Shown piece by piece: positions 34,145-42,000 of a stretch of DNA of 50,354 nt (positions within the stretch are counted from its first letter, which is position 1; the number at the start of each line of letters is the position of its first letter). Origin of the DNA: Bifidobacterium pongonis (GTDB taxonomy: Bacteria > Actinomycetota > Actinomycetes > Actinomycetales > Bifidobacteriaceae). Below the pieces are notes generated by a model. The model worked only from the letters and a program-made list of their open reading frames with translations. It had not been told where the DNA came from and searched no databases. Location: contig NZ_JAHBBE010000020.1 in assembly GCF_019331805.1 (NCBI RefSeq), forward strand, positions 1 to 50,354. Direction: 5' to 3'. The translations under genes and the position numbers were made by a program.

Positions 34145-34558
34145 ATGGCAAAGCGACTGTGGGTCGAGCGCAATAAGGACGGTTCCTGGGACGCCTTCAG
34201 CGAGGACGGGGCGCATATCAAGTTCGGCAAGGGCCGTGGCCAGTTCACTCCGGGCGATCTGATGAAGATCGCGCTGGCCGGTTGCGCCGCGCTGTCCAGC
34301 CAGTTCGCCGTCGAGCACGCCCTGGGCGAGGGCAAGGGCGCGAAGATCGTCGTGGACGGCACCTACGACGCCGACAACGACGCCTACACGTCCTTCGAGG
34401 AGCAGGTGGAGATCGACGCCACCGACGCCGGTCTGAGCGACGAGGATGCCGATAAGCTGGCCGATCGCATCACCCGCCACGTAGACAAGGCGTGCACGGT
34501 CAAGCACACGTACGTGCAGGAAACCCCGGTGCGTATGAACGTCACCGTCAAGCACTGA
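34145..34558 (+). CDS. OsmC/Ohr family peroxide-resistance protein
   Basis: 137 residues of the OsmC fold, with the two redox cysteines in LAGCAALSSQFAVE (Cys47) and KACTVKHTYV. It should reduce organic hydroperoxides in the cytoplasm. The start follows AAGGAG by 7 bases. It stands alone: thyA is divergent and a bidirectional terminator separates it from the convergent universal stress protein gene. The subfamily (OsmC, Ohr or YhfA-like) is not certain. Confidence 0.88.
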   Translation: MAKRLWVERNKDGSWDAFSEDGAHIKFGKGRGQFTPGDLMKIALAGCAALSSQFAVEHALGEGKGAKIVVDGTYDADNDAYTSFEEQVEIDATDAGLSDEDADKLADRITRHVDKACTVKHTYVQETPVRMNVTVKH

Positions 34559-34605
34559 CAGCATGGTCCAGTCGCCGATCGGCGGCGAGACGATACGAAT
34601 ACGAC

Positions 34606-34648
34606 GAAAGCCGGTCGAACCTTCAGAATACGGGTTCGACCGGCTTTC
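34606..34648. terminator. Bidirectional terminator, OsmC gene / universal stress gene
   Basis: 16-bp perfect stem GAAAGCCGGTCGAACC (34606-34621) with its complement (34633-34648) around an 11-base loop, between two convergent genes; A and T at the base of the stem serve both directions. Confidence 0.85.
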
Positions 34649-34674
34649 ACATACGCTATGGGCGTGATCGGCGA

Positions 34675-35709
34675 TCAGCGCTTGGGATCGATGGTCTTCT
34701 CGATTTCGGTGACGACCTCGCTCGGCGCGGTATCCACCGGAGCCTCCACAACGCCGGAGATGTCGTCCAGCGGCTTCGGGGCGACCTCGGCCGGGGAGCT
34801 CGGAACGGTGTCGAGACGGCTTTCCGCGGCCTCCACATACTTGCGGGGCACCACGTACACCGGGCTCACCGCATGCTGCAGCAGACCCTGGCTGATGGAA
34901 CCGAGCAGCAGGCCGGTGAAGCCGCCGCGGCCACGGGAGCCGACGACCACCACGTCATGGTTGTAGCTGGCTTCGGTCAGCGTATGCACTGCGGAACCCG
35001 GAACGATACGGCAGTTGACGGACAGATCGGGGTATTCCTCCTGCAGCGGGGCCACACGGGTCTTCAGATCGTCCATGTAGGAATCGTAGACGCTGTCGTC
35101 GGCGCTCACGCCCTTGACCTCGGGGACGGCTGAAATGACTTCGAGCTCGGCGTTCCAGGAGGCGGCGAAGTCGGCCGCGATCTGCAGGGCCTTGATGCCC
35201 CACTTGGATTCGTCGGCGCCGACCGCGACCTTGGTGATGGTGTTGTTCAGATGCATGAGGTTGCCGTCATCGTCGGTGTAGGGCACCACGATGATCGGGC
35301 AGTACGCGTATGCGGGCAGGCTGGAGGACGTGGTGCCGAGCAGACGCTCCGCAAGGCCGCCCTTGCCACGGTTGCCAATGACGATGAGGTTGTAGTTGCG
35401 GGACAGTTCCACGAACACGGACGCAGGGTCACCGGTGACGATGAGCGTGGTGGCTTCGACGCCCTGCTCGTCGGCGATGGCCTTGGCCTTGGACAGAATC
35501 TCCTGTGCATCGGCGTGCGCGGCATTATCATCACCCATCGCGGTATAGGTGGCATCGAAGCTCACCGCCGCATAGCTGGGAAGGGAATAGGCACAGACGA
35601 TCTGCAGGGTAAGACCCGCGTGCTTGGCGTAATTTGCTGCCCACCACGTGGCCTTGTAGCTGGCGTTCGAACCATCCACACCAACAAGAACGGCCTTGTC
35701 GTTGATCAT
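34675..35709 (-). CDS. Tandem-domain universal stress protein
   Basis: 344 residues with two UspA domains (about 1-145 and 160-290) and a Pro/Glu/Val-rich C-terminal tail (about 293-344) of unknown role. Each domain has its ATP-binding motif: GNRGKGGLAERLLGTTSS and GSRGRGGFTGLLLGSISQ, so both probably bind ATP. Such proteins are induced by starvation and stress. AAGGAGG before ATG 35709 fixes the start. It is a single-gene unit. Confidence 0.93.
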   Translation of the reverse strand: MINDKAVLVGVDGSNASYKATWWAANYAKHAGLTLQIVCAYSLPSYAAVSFDATYTAMGDDNAAHADAQEILSKAKAIADEQGVEATTLIVTGDPASVFVELSRNYNLIVIGNRGKGGLAERLLGTTSSSLPAYAYCPIIVVPYTDDDGNLMHLNNTITKVAVGADESKWGIKALQIAADFAASWNAELEVISAVPEVKGVSADDSVYDSYMDDLKTRVAPLQEEYPDLSVNCRIVPGSAVHTLTEASYNHDVVVVGSRGRGGFTGLLLGSISQGLLQHAVSPVYVVPRKYVEAAESRLDTVPSSPAEVAPKPLDDISGVVEAPVDTAPSEVVTEIEKTIDPKR

Positions 35710-35883
35710 GGCGACCTCCTTGAGATTGCTGACGGCACCGCTGTGAGCCGTCACTACAGTCAAGAATAGCGCGGTTTTTCATAAAACATTGGAAATGCAA
35801 GGAATCACGGCGGTTCGCGGGTGCCTGCGGCATGTCGAAAACCCGACAACGGCAATCCTTTTGCGGAAAATTCAAAGCAAAAC

Positions 35884-35917
35884 GAAGGGGACGCGCCCAC
35901 AACGGGCACGTCCCTTT
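35884..35917 (-). terminator. Terminator of the NlpC/P60 gene
   Basis: AAGGGGACGCGCCC pairs with GGGCACGTCCCTTT (one mismatch) around a short loop, 34 bases beyond the stop codon on the minus strand. Confidence 0.8.
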
Positions 35918-35950
35918 CCAACGATGTTCAATCGACTATGAACCGACCGA

Positions 35951-36715
35951 TCACAGCAGTCGACGAATCGAATAGCTGCCGGTGTACGCCCATGCGACCG
36001 GGGTGATCTGCGTACCCTGACTCGGGTTCAGCGCATTCACCACCATGCCGTTGCCGACATAGATGCCGGCATGCATGCTGTTGGCGATGATGTCGCCGGG
36101 CTGGGCTTCGGCGAGCGACGACACGGCGGTGCCGTAGCCTGCCTGAGCACCGGAGCTGTGCGGCAGGGAGATGCCGAACTGGGCGAACACGTACATCACG
36201 AAACCGGAGCAATCCCAGCCGCTGGTGGTGGAGCCGCCCCACACGTAGGGCACTTTGCCCACGAACTGTTCGGCGTAGGAGACCAGCGCGGCGGCGGTCT
36301 TGCTATCCGGCGGGTTCACGGTGACCGCGGAACCGGACGTACTGGTGGAGGAGGAATCAAGCGCGTCACGAGAGGCGGAACGGGATGCCGCGGCCGCCTG
36401 CTGCTGTTGCAGCTGTGCACGGGCTTCGGCTTCCTGACGCTCCTGCTCGGCACGAGCTTCGGCGTCCTTCTCGGCCTGCGACTTGGTCTTCGGCACATCG
36501 AGCGACTCGATGCCGCCCCAATTACCGCTGACGTCGGTGGACACGGATTCCTTGAGAACGTTCTTGCGAGCAACCGAGGTCTTGGGGAAGGAACGCTCGG
36601 ATGCGACCACGCCGGCCTGATCGGCCGCGGTGGCTGCCGGGGCCGCCGCCACAAGCGTGGCGCAGACGGCGATGGCGGCTACGAACATTGACACGGTTTG
36701 CTTTACAGTCTTCAT
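35951..36715 (-). CDS. Secreted NlpC/P60 cysteine peptidase
   Basis: 254 residues: a signal peptide (residues 1-31, cut near AAATAADQA), a Lys/Glu/Gln-rich coiled region (about 75-115) and a C-terminal NlpC/P60 domain. The catalytic Cys169 is in WDCSGFVMYVF and His215 in SMHAGIYVG. It should cut peptide stems in peptidoglycan outside the cell. AGGAAAG before the ATG supports the start. It follows the CHAP gene, with a 176-base gap; both are probably cell-separation or wall-turnover enzymes. Confidence 0.92.
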   Translation of the reverse strand: MKTVKQTVSMFVAAIAVCATLVAAAPAATAADQAGVVASERSFPKTSVARKNVLKESVSTDVSGNWGGIESLDVPKTKSQAEKDAEARAEQERQEAEARAQLQQQQAAAASRSASRDALDSSSTSTSGSAVTVNPPDSKTAAALVSYAEQFVGKVPYVWGGSTTSGWDCSGFVMYVFAQFGISLPHSSGAQAGYGTAVSSLAEAQPGDIIANSMHAGIYVGNGMVVNALNPSQGTQITPVAWAYTGSYSIRRLL

Positions 36716-36891
36716 CGCTTTCCTACAATACCAGCGAGGGTTTCCTGTCGATAATGCACAAAGTCATGGGCTTCGCTGTAAATAACGCGACACGCCGTGG
36801 GGAAAAGCGGTCACAACAACCTGTGGTGTCGACAAATCACAACGGATTGGCGGCGAATCGGCCGAACGGATCCGTGATTGATATTGAACGA

Positions 36892-37806
36892 TCAGTAATG
36901 AATGTATTCGAAATCGGAAACGTTGCTGTACGTCTTCGAATAAGTCTTGCCCTGCATGACGGAGCCGCATTCGGAAGTGGTGACGGAACCGTCCTCGTTG
37001 ATCTTCTCGACGATCGCGACATGACCGTACGTGCTGTCGGAACCTTCCTGACCGGCACGGAACACCATGATGTCGCCGACATGACGAGGCGTGGTATCCA
37101 CCCAATACCCCAGCGAACGCGCCGTGGCGGCCCATTGGCAACCATTGCCCATGTAGGAGCCCGCGGGCAGGCCAAGCTGATGGCGGCGGACATACACCCA
37201 CCACGTGCACTGGCTGAACTCGTATGCGTTGCCGGAATCACCGGTGTCGTGGTTCGGATTGAACCCTGCGGGCAGCAGACTGCCGTCCTGATCCATCAGC
37301 TTGGCCACGTTCTCGTTGTTCGCCAGCGAGCGGGACATCTGCTTCACATCAAGTTCGGCGTTATCGCCCAAGGACCATGTGCCCTCGTTGGTGGACTGCT
37401 GGGTCTCGTCGGAAGCGATGGCGTCACGCACGCTGGAACGGGAGGCTGCAGCCTTCACGCTATGGATCTGGGTGGTGGTGAATTCCGCCTCGCTGGCCAC
37501 AGGCAAACCACGTTCGGGCCCGGTCAGGCTGATGGCGGTGGCCGCGGTGCCCACCAGAGCGGCGAGCGACGCGGAGCCGAGAAGAAGATTACGGCGTTCG
37601 GCGGCACGGGCCGCCTCGCGCATGGAGCGCCTGGTCTGAGGCACCAGCTCATTGAGCTTTTCGGCGACGGCGGGTTCAAGACCCAGCACCGCGCCATTGC
37701 CCTCTATTCTCCGTGCTGCATGGCTCAGCCTGTTCGGACGGGCACTGCGCAGCAACGCAAGCGGGGTGCCTGAAGTCCTGGCCGATTTCGGCGCAGCATG
37801 CCTCAT
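36892..37806 (-). CDS. Membrane-anchored CHAP domain amidase/endopeptidase
   Basis: 304 residues. An Arg/Ala-rich cytoplasmic part of about 74 residues precedes one transmembrane helix (about 75-95). The C-terminal CHAP domain (about 185-304) has Cys200 in EFSQCTWWVYVRR, His262 in YGHVAIVEKI and the expected GNGCQWAATAR. It is a peptidoglycan hydrolase working outside the membrane. The long cytoplasmic N-terminus is unusual and may bind a partner. AAGGAG 8 bases before the ATG fixes the start. It is divergent from serC. Confidence 0.92.
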   Translation of the reverse strand: MRHAAPKSARTSGTPLALLRSARPNRLSHAARRIEGNGAVLGLEPAVAEKLNELVPQTRRSMREAARAAERRNLLLGSASLAALVGTAATAISLTGPERGLPVASEAEFTTTQIHSVKAAASRSSVRDAIASDETQQSTNEGTWSLGDNAELDVKQMSRSLANNENVAKLMDQDGSLLPAGFNPNHDTGDSGNAYEFSQCTWWVYVRRHQLGLPAGSYMGNGCQWAATARSLGYWVDTTPRHVGDIMVFRAGQEGSDSTYGHVAIVEKINEDGSVTTSECGSVMQGKTYSKTYSNVSDFEYIHY

Positions 37807-38037
37807 AAAAAATCACTCCTTAACCATGATCGTGAAACGCACCCGAGATATGGTCGCGCCTCATTCTCCCGTTCAACTGTACAAGCCGGCATGACCATCG
37901 TGCAACACCACGCTTCCACGGGCGTTCCATCAAACGCCGCTCACCCATGCCCCGGCAAGCCCTCACAGGGCACCGTGGAGCGCTTGGGCATGCGTGGCGC
38001 ACCAGCCCCATCCGCCCTAGTGGCTAGGGTTGTTCCC

Positions 38038-39180
38038 ATGGCCAATACAGTGAAGATTCCTACCGACATGCTTCCCGAGGACGGACGTTTCGGCTCCGGC
38101 CCGAGCAAAATACGCCCCGAACAGATCGCCGCGCTCGACGACGGCGCGACCAACCTGCTGGGCACATCCCACCGTCAGACGCCGGTGCGTCAGCTCGTGG
38201 GATCCATCCGCGAAGGACTCGCGTCCTTCTTCAACGTACCCGACGGCTACGAGATCGCGCTCGGCAACGGCGGCGCCAGCTGCTTCTGGGAGATCGCCTG
38301 CGCATCCCTGATCACCCGTCAGGCCGCCTTCGGCACCTACGGATCGTTCAGCTCCAAGTTCGCCAAGTCCGCAGCCAAGGCACCGTTCCTCGAAGACCCG
38401 GTGATCTACGAGGGCGAGCCCGGCACCTACCGTCTGCCGGAACTGACCGAATACGTCGACGCCTACTGCTGGGCGCATAACGAGACCTCCACCGGCGTGG
38501 CGGCCCCCGTGCGCAGGATCGAAGGCAGTGTGGAACAGGGTGCGCTGACCCTCATCGACGCCACCTCCGCCGCTGGCGCGCTGCCGGTCGACATCAGCCA
38601 GACCGACGCCTACTACTTCTCCCCGCAGAAGGCCTTCGGCTCGGACGGCGGCCTGTGGGTCGCGGTCCTCTCCCCCGCCGCCGTGGAACGCGCGAGCCGC
38701 GTGGAAGCCAACGTGAACCTGCCCGGCGCGAGCCGTTGGGTTCCGCCGTTCCTCTCGCTGACGAGCGCGTTGGAGAACTCCCGCAAGGATCAGACGCTCA
38801 ACACGCCTTCCGTGGCGACCCTCATCATGATGGAGAACCAGGTGCGCTGGCTGAACGACAATGGCGGCATGGCCTGGGCCACCGCACGTTGCGCCAAGTC
38901 CGCCTCCACGCTGTACGCATGGGCCGAGGCCAGCGAATATGCCAAGCCGTTCGTCACCGACGAGGACGCACGTTCGCATGCCGTGGTCACCGTGGATCTG
39001 GACGAGTCGATCAACGCCGGCCAGATGATCTCCATCCTGCGCGAGAACGGCATCGTCGACACCGCCGGATACCGCAAGCTCGGCCGCAACCAGCTGCGCA
39101 TCGGCGTGTTCCCGTCGGTCGAACCCTCCGATGTGCTGGCGCTCACCCGCTGCATCGATTATGTGGCGGAACGGATGTAA
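38038..39180 (+). CDS. serC: Phosphoserine aminotransferase
   Basis: 380 residues of the actinobacterial SerC type: RFGSGPSKIRPEQ at the start, GNGGASCFWE, DATSAAGALPVD and the PLP lysine K198 in YYFSPQKAFGSDGG. It makes 3-phosphoserine from 3-phosphohydroxypyruvate and glutamate, part of serine synthesis. The ATG at 38038 is chosen because the protein family begins there; no Shine-Dalgarno is seen, and TAGGGT lies 7 bases upstream, a possible leaderless start. The DUF2530 gene follows after 10 bases. Confidence 0.95.
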   Translation: MANTVKIPTDMLPEDGRFGSGPSKIRPEQIAALDDGATNLLGTSHRQTPVRQLVGSIREGLASFFNVPDGYEIALGNGGASCFWEIACASLITRQAAFGTYGSFSSKFAKSAAKAPFLEDPVIYEGEPGTYRLPELTEYVDAYCWAHNETSTGVAAPVRRIEGSVEQGALTLIDATSAAGALPVDISQTDAYYFSPQKAFGSDGGLWVAVLSPAAVERASRVEANVNLPGASRWVPPFLSLTSALENSRKDQTLNTPSVATLIMMENQVRWLNDNGGMAWATARCAKSASTLYAWAEASEYAKPFVTDEDARSHAVVTVDLDESINAGQMISILRENGIVDTAGYRKLGRNQLRIGVFPSVEPSDVLALTRCIDYVAERM

Positions 39181-39190
39181 GCTACTCCCT

Positions 39191-39445
39191 ATGAAGTTTG
39201 CTCCGATCATCGATCCGGCCGCACGCAAACCGGCTCCCAAGCCGGTGCGCGTGGACCTGCGCATCGTATTCTCGCTGGGCACCGGATTGTGGGCCGTCGC
39301 GCTGATCGCCTTCATCGTGCTGGGCACGATGGGATTTCAGACGAAGGAAGCCTGCATCGTGTGCGTTTCCGGTGTGATCATCGGGTTGCTGCTCCTCGTC
39401 TGGGAGCATTTCGACCGTTGGGATTACCGCCGGTTGGGCCAGTAG
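39191..39445 (+). CDS. DUF2530 family small membrane protein
   Basis: 84 residues with two transmembrane helices (about 24-46 and 52-72) and a charged ending, matching the small actinobacterial DUF2530 family of unknown function. It has no Shine-Dalgarno sequence. TAAGCT is seven bases before the ATG, and its TAA is the stop codon of serC, so a leaderless promoter would lie on the very end of serC. A terminator follows 25 bases after the stop. Confidence 0.85.
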   Translation: MKFAPIIDPAARKPAPKPVRVDLRIVFSLGTGLWAVALIAFIVLGTMGFQTKEACIVCVSGVIIGLLLLVWEHFDRWDYRRLGQ

Positions 39446-39469
39446 ATACGAGATACGCCGTTCATCATG

Positions 39470-39506
39470 AACGTCCCCCATGAATTGCCATGGGGGACGT
39501 TTTTTG
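39470..39506 (+). terminator. Terminator of serC-DUF2530
   Basis: AACGTCCCCCATG (39470-39482) and CATGGGGGACGTT (39489-39501) form a perfect 13-bp stem followed by TTTTT. Confidence 0.92.
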
Positions 39507-39571
39507 TTGCGTTTCGTTGTGTTTCGTTGAATTGCGCTGAATTGCGCTGCGCTTGGGCCCGATCAGCGCAA

Positions 39572-40849
39572 TCAGCGAGCGCGCGGCAACGTCAGGGTGA
39601 ACGTGCTGCCATGCCCGGGCACGGACCATACGCTCGCCGCACCATGATGGGTGAGCGCCACATGTTTGACGATGGCCAGGCCGAGGCCCACGCCGTCGAC
39701 GCTGCGCCCGGACTGGTCGGAGCCGCGGTAGAACCGTTCGAAAATGCGCGACTGCTCCTCCTTCGGAATGCCCTTGCCCTGGTCGAGCACGCGGATGAGC
39801 ACGTCCTCCCCGTTGTCGCTCGGCTCGGCGGACACGCCGACATACCCGCCGCGCGGCGAATATTGGATCGCGTTCTCCAACAGTTTGGTCAATGCGGTTC
39901 TGATCTGCGAGACATCGCCGTTGATGCTCAGGGAACGGTCGCCTTCGACGTGCACGCGAACGCCGGCTTCGCGTATCGCACCATCCATGGATTCGACCAC
40001 GTCGTCGACCTGTTCCATCACGTTGATGCGGTTCGCCGCGCTGGGCACGATGGGCTCCTGCGCTTTGATGAGCAGCAGCAGGTCGGCGACCATGTGGTTC
40101 AGGTGGACGCTGGCGGTGCGCACCTCATGCGCGGTGGCGTGGACGCGTTGGATGTCAAGATCGTCGTGTTCGAGCTCGTCGGCGAGCTTGTTCAACGCTT
40201 CGGTGGGTTTGAGCAGCTGTTCGGACACGTTGACGATGAACGAGTCGCGGATCTGGTTGAAGCGCACGCCTTCGCTCACATCGTCCAGCAGCACCACCAC
40301 GTACCGGGAATCCACGCGACCGACGGTGACGTTCAGCCAGTTCGGCCGCTGCACACCGTACGCGCCCGCGCCATGGTCGTAGTCGCGGTCGCGTTCGGAC
40401 GGTTCGGCGCTTGATTCGAAGCGCGTGGCGGTGACCGTCTGGATGTCGAACAATCGTCTGCCGCCATGCTCCCGAACGTCGTGGACCGCTTCGAGCACCT
40501 TCGCGTTCACGATGCGATCATCCTGCATGATGCCCAAACGGTACGCCTCGGGGTTCGCGTTGATCACCTCATCGTCGTCCCCCACGACCAGGGATGCGCT
40601 TTGCAAAATGGACAGCAGGCCGAACGTCGATTGGTCGAGATCGGCGTCGTCCTCGTCTTCGGAACGCCGTCGACGCACCTTGTGCAGACGTTCGCTCACC
40701 CATTCCGTAAAGGAGACACCGCCCAGCCAACGTTCGACCAGCGGTTCCAGCCAGCCGAGCAGCGTAGTGCCCAACAGCACGATGATGCAGAACCCCACGA
40801 TCGCGAACACGGCGAATACGATCAGCGAGGGAACAGGAGAATCAGACAT
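39572..40849 (-). CDS. SenX3-like sensor kinase lacking the phospho-acceptor His
   Basis: 425 residues: one transmembrane helix (about 8-32), a PAS-like domain (about 75-190) and a C-terminal kinase part. The H box reads FIVNVSEQLLKP, with Glu210 where SenX3 kinases have His (NVSHELKTP). The ATP-binding domain looks complete: LLENAIQYS (N box), VLDQGKGIP, RIFERFYRG and GVGLGLAIVKH. So it may bind ATP but cannot autophosphorylate at the usual site. No response regulator is next to it. It is divergent from phoU, with a PHO-box-like array between them. The ATG at 40849 has no clear Shine-Dalgarno. It could be a pseudokinase or use another His in the following helix. Confidence 0.88.
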   Translation of the reverse strand: MSDSPVPSLIVFAVFAIVGFCIIVLLGTTLLGWLEPLVERWLGGVSFTEWVSERLHKVRRRRSEDEDDADLDQSTFGLLSILQSASLVVGDDDEVINANPEAYRLGIMQDDRIVNAKVLEAVHDVREHGGRRLFDIQTVTATRFESSAEPSERDRDYDHGAGAYGVQRPNWLNVTVGRVDSRYVVVLLDDVSEGVRFNQIRDSFIVNVSEQLLKPTEALNKLADELEHDDLDIQRVHATAHEVRTASVHLNHMVADLLLLIKAQEPIVPSAANRINVMEQVDDVVESMDGAIREAGVRVHVEGDRSLSINGDVSQIRTALTKLLENAIQYSPRGGYVGVSAEPSDNGEDVLIRVLDQGKGIPKEEQSRIFERFYRGSDQSGRSVDGVGLGLAIVKHVALTHHGAASVWSVPGHGSTFTLTLPRAR

Positions 40850-40920
40850 ACGCCCATTGTTCCACACGCGCCCGGCCTCCACCGCGCAACACACGAGACG
40901 TGGCGCGAATCGGCGGCAAA

Positions 40921-40949
40921 CATGAACGCAAGGTGAACATCGAGTTGAA
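40921..40949. promoter_or_regulatory. PHO-box-like array between the sensor gene and phoU
   Basis: CATGAAC (40921), GGTGAAC (40932) and AGTTGAA (40943) are spaced exactly 11 bp apart. On the minus strand these read GTTCATG, GTTCACC and TTCAACT, which matches the direct-repeat PhoP boxes of actinobacteria (GTTCAYY-type, 11-bp units). The array is 72 bp from the sensor start and 125 bp from phoU. Confidence 0.65.
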
Positions 40950-41073
40950 TTCCGCACCAATTTCAGGTTGCGATTACGTGTCACCTCTCGTCTGCGGGAG
41001 GTGCAGCGAATAGACTGGAGCAAGGTTGCACACAATATCGCACACAGCATGATACGAAAGGCCGAACAAACCA

Positions 41074-41754
41074 ATGCGCGTTATTTTCAACGAAGAGATG
41101 AAGGCCGTCGCCGACGACCTCGACCACATGGCACAGAACGTGCGCAAAGCCATTCGCGGTGCCGGTGAGGCGCTGCTCGAATCCAACGTCGAAGCCGCCC
41201 AGACCGTCATCGACGGCGATGCCGAACTTGACGCGCTGCAGGAAAGCGTCGTCGACCAGTGCGTGAAGCTGCTGGCCAAGCAGAACCCGGTGGCCACCGA
41301 TCTGCGCGTCGTGGTTTCCACCATGCGTCTGGCCATCACCTTCGAGCGCATGGGCGATCTGGCCAAGCATGTGGCCGAAGCGTCCCGCCGCGCATACCCC
41401 GCTTCCCCGCTGCCCGAAGAGGCGAAGGAATCCTTCACCCAGATGCAGGAGTTCCTTGACGAGACCAGCGACAATCTGGTCGCCATGCTGGCCGACCGCG
41501 ACGCCAAGACCGCGGAACGCATCATTCTGGAAGACGACAAGCTCGACGCCCTGCATCAGCGCACCTTCGACCTGGCGCTGAACGAGGACGTGGAGATGAC
41601 CCGTCAGCAGATCATCGACCTCGTGCTGCTCGGCCGTTTCCTCGAGCGTCTCGGCGACCACGCCGTCTCCGCCGCACGTCAGGTGGTGTTCATCGTCTCC
41701 GGCTTCGACCCCTCCAAGACCCCCGGCCCCGACAAGGAAGGCATGACCGAGTAA
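41074..41754 (+). CDS. phoU: Phosphate transport regulator PhoU
   Basis: 226 residues with the two three-helix PhoU repeats: each has the E(D)xxxxxLGDxAKxVA-type metal-binding motif (ITFERMGDLAKHVAEASRRA and GRFLERLGDHAVSAARQVV). PhoU links the Pst transporter with the PhoR/SenX3 kinase and keeps the Pho regulon off when phosphate is plentiful. The start is ATG 41074 with a weak AAAGG upstream. The promoter is probably TAGACT at 41011. It is divergent from the sensor gene and followed by a terminator. Confidence 0.95.
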   Translation: MRVIFNEEMKAVADDLDHMAQNVRKAIRGAGEALLESNVEAAQTVIDGDAELDALQESVVDQCVKLLAKQNPVATDLRVVVSTMRLAITFERMGDLAKHVAEASRRAYPASPLPEEAKESFTQMQEFLDETSDNLVAMLADRDAKTAERIILEDDKLDALHQRTFDLALNEDVEMTRQQIIDLVLLGRFLERLGDHAVSAARQVVFIVSGFDPSKTPGPDKEGMTE

Positions 41755-41785
41755 CGGCACGCGCCCTTCGTCATCCGCGTTTTCG

Positions 41786-41827
41786 ACCGACGGCCCCCGA
41801 TCAGGTAATCCTGATCGGGGGCCGTCG
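41786..41827 (+). terminator. Terminator of phoU
   Basis: Perfect 19-bp stem (41786-41804 and 41809-41827, core GGCCCCCGATCAGG) with a 4-base loop TAAT. No T run follows. Confidence 0.85.
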
Positions 41828-41913
41828 GCGTATGCGCGCCTGCGCTTTCCCTCCCATCCCTCCAGCCACAATCGCGAACCACCCTGACAATCCGACCGAA
41901 ATGCACGAAAACT

Positions 41914-41930
41914 GAACAGACCCGCTGTTC
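41914..41930 (+). promoter_or_regulatory. Candidate operator upstream of oleate hydratase
   Basis: GAACAG-ACCCG-CTGTTC, a perfect 6+5+6 inverted repeat, overlapped by a second CTGTTC, 71-87 bp before the oleate hydratase start. It is a fit for a small dimeric regulator; the TetR gene at 44.4 kb is a candidate. Confidence 0.4.
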
Positions 41931-42000
41931 TGTTCATGGCGCGACCGGCCGCCAACGCGAATAATGGGCTGCATTCGAAGCGTTTCCAAAGGAGGAGACC

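Noticed and set aside
33912..34262. 116-residue plus-strand open frame overlapping the OsmC gene
   Set aside because: No ribosome binding site and wrong frame relative to the strong AAGGAG start of the OsmC gene.
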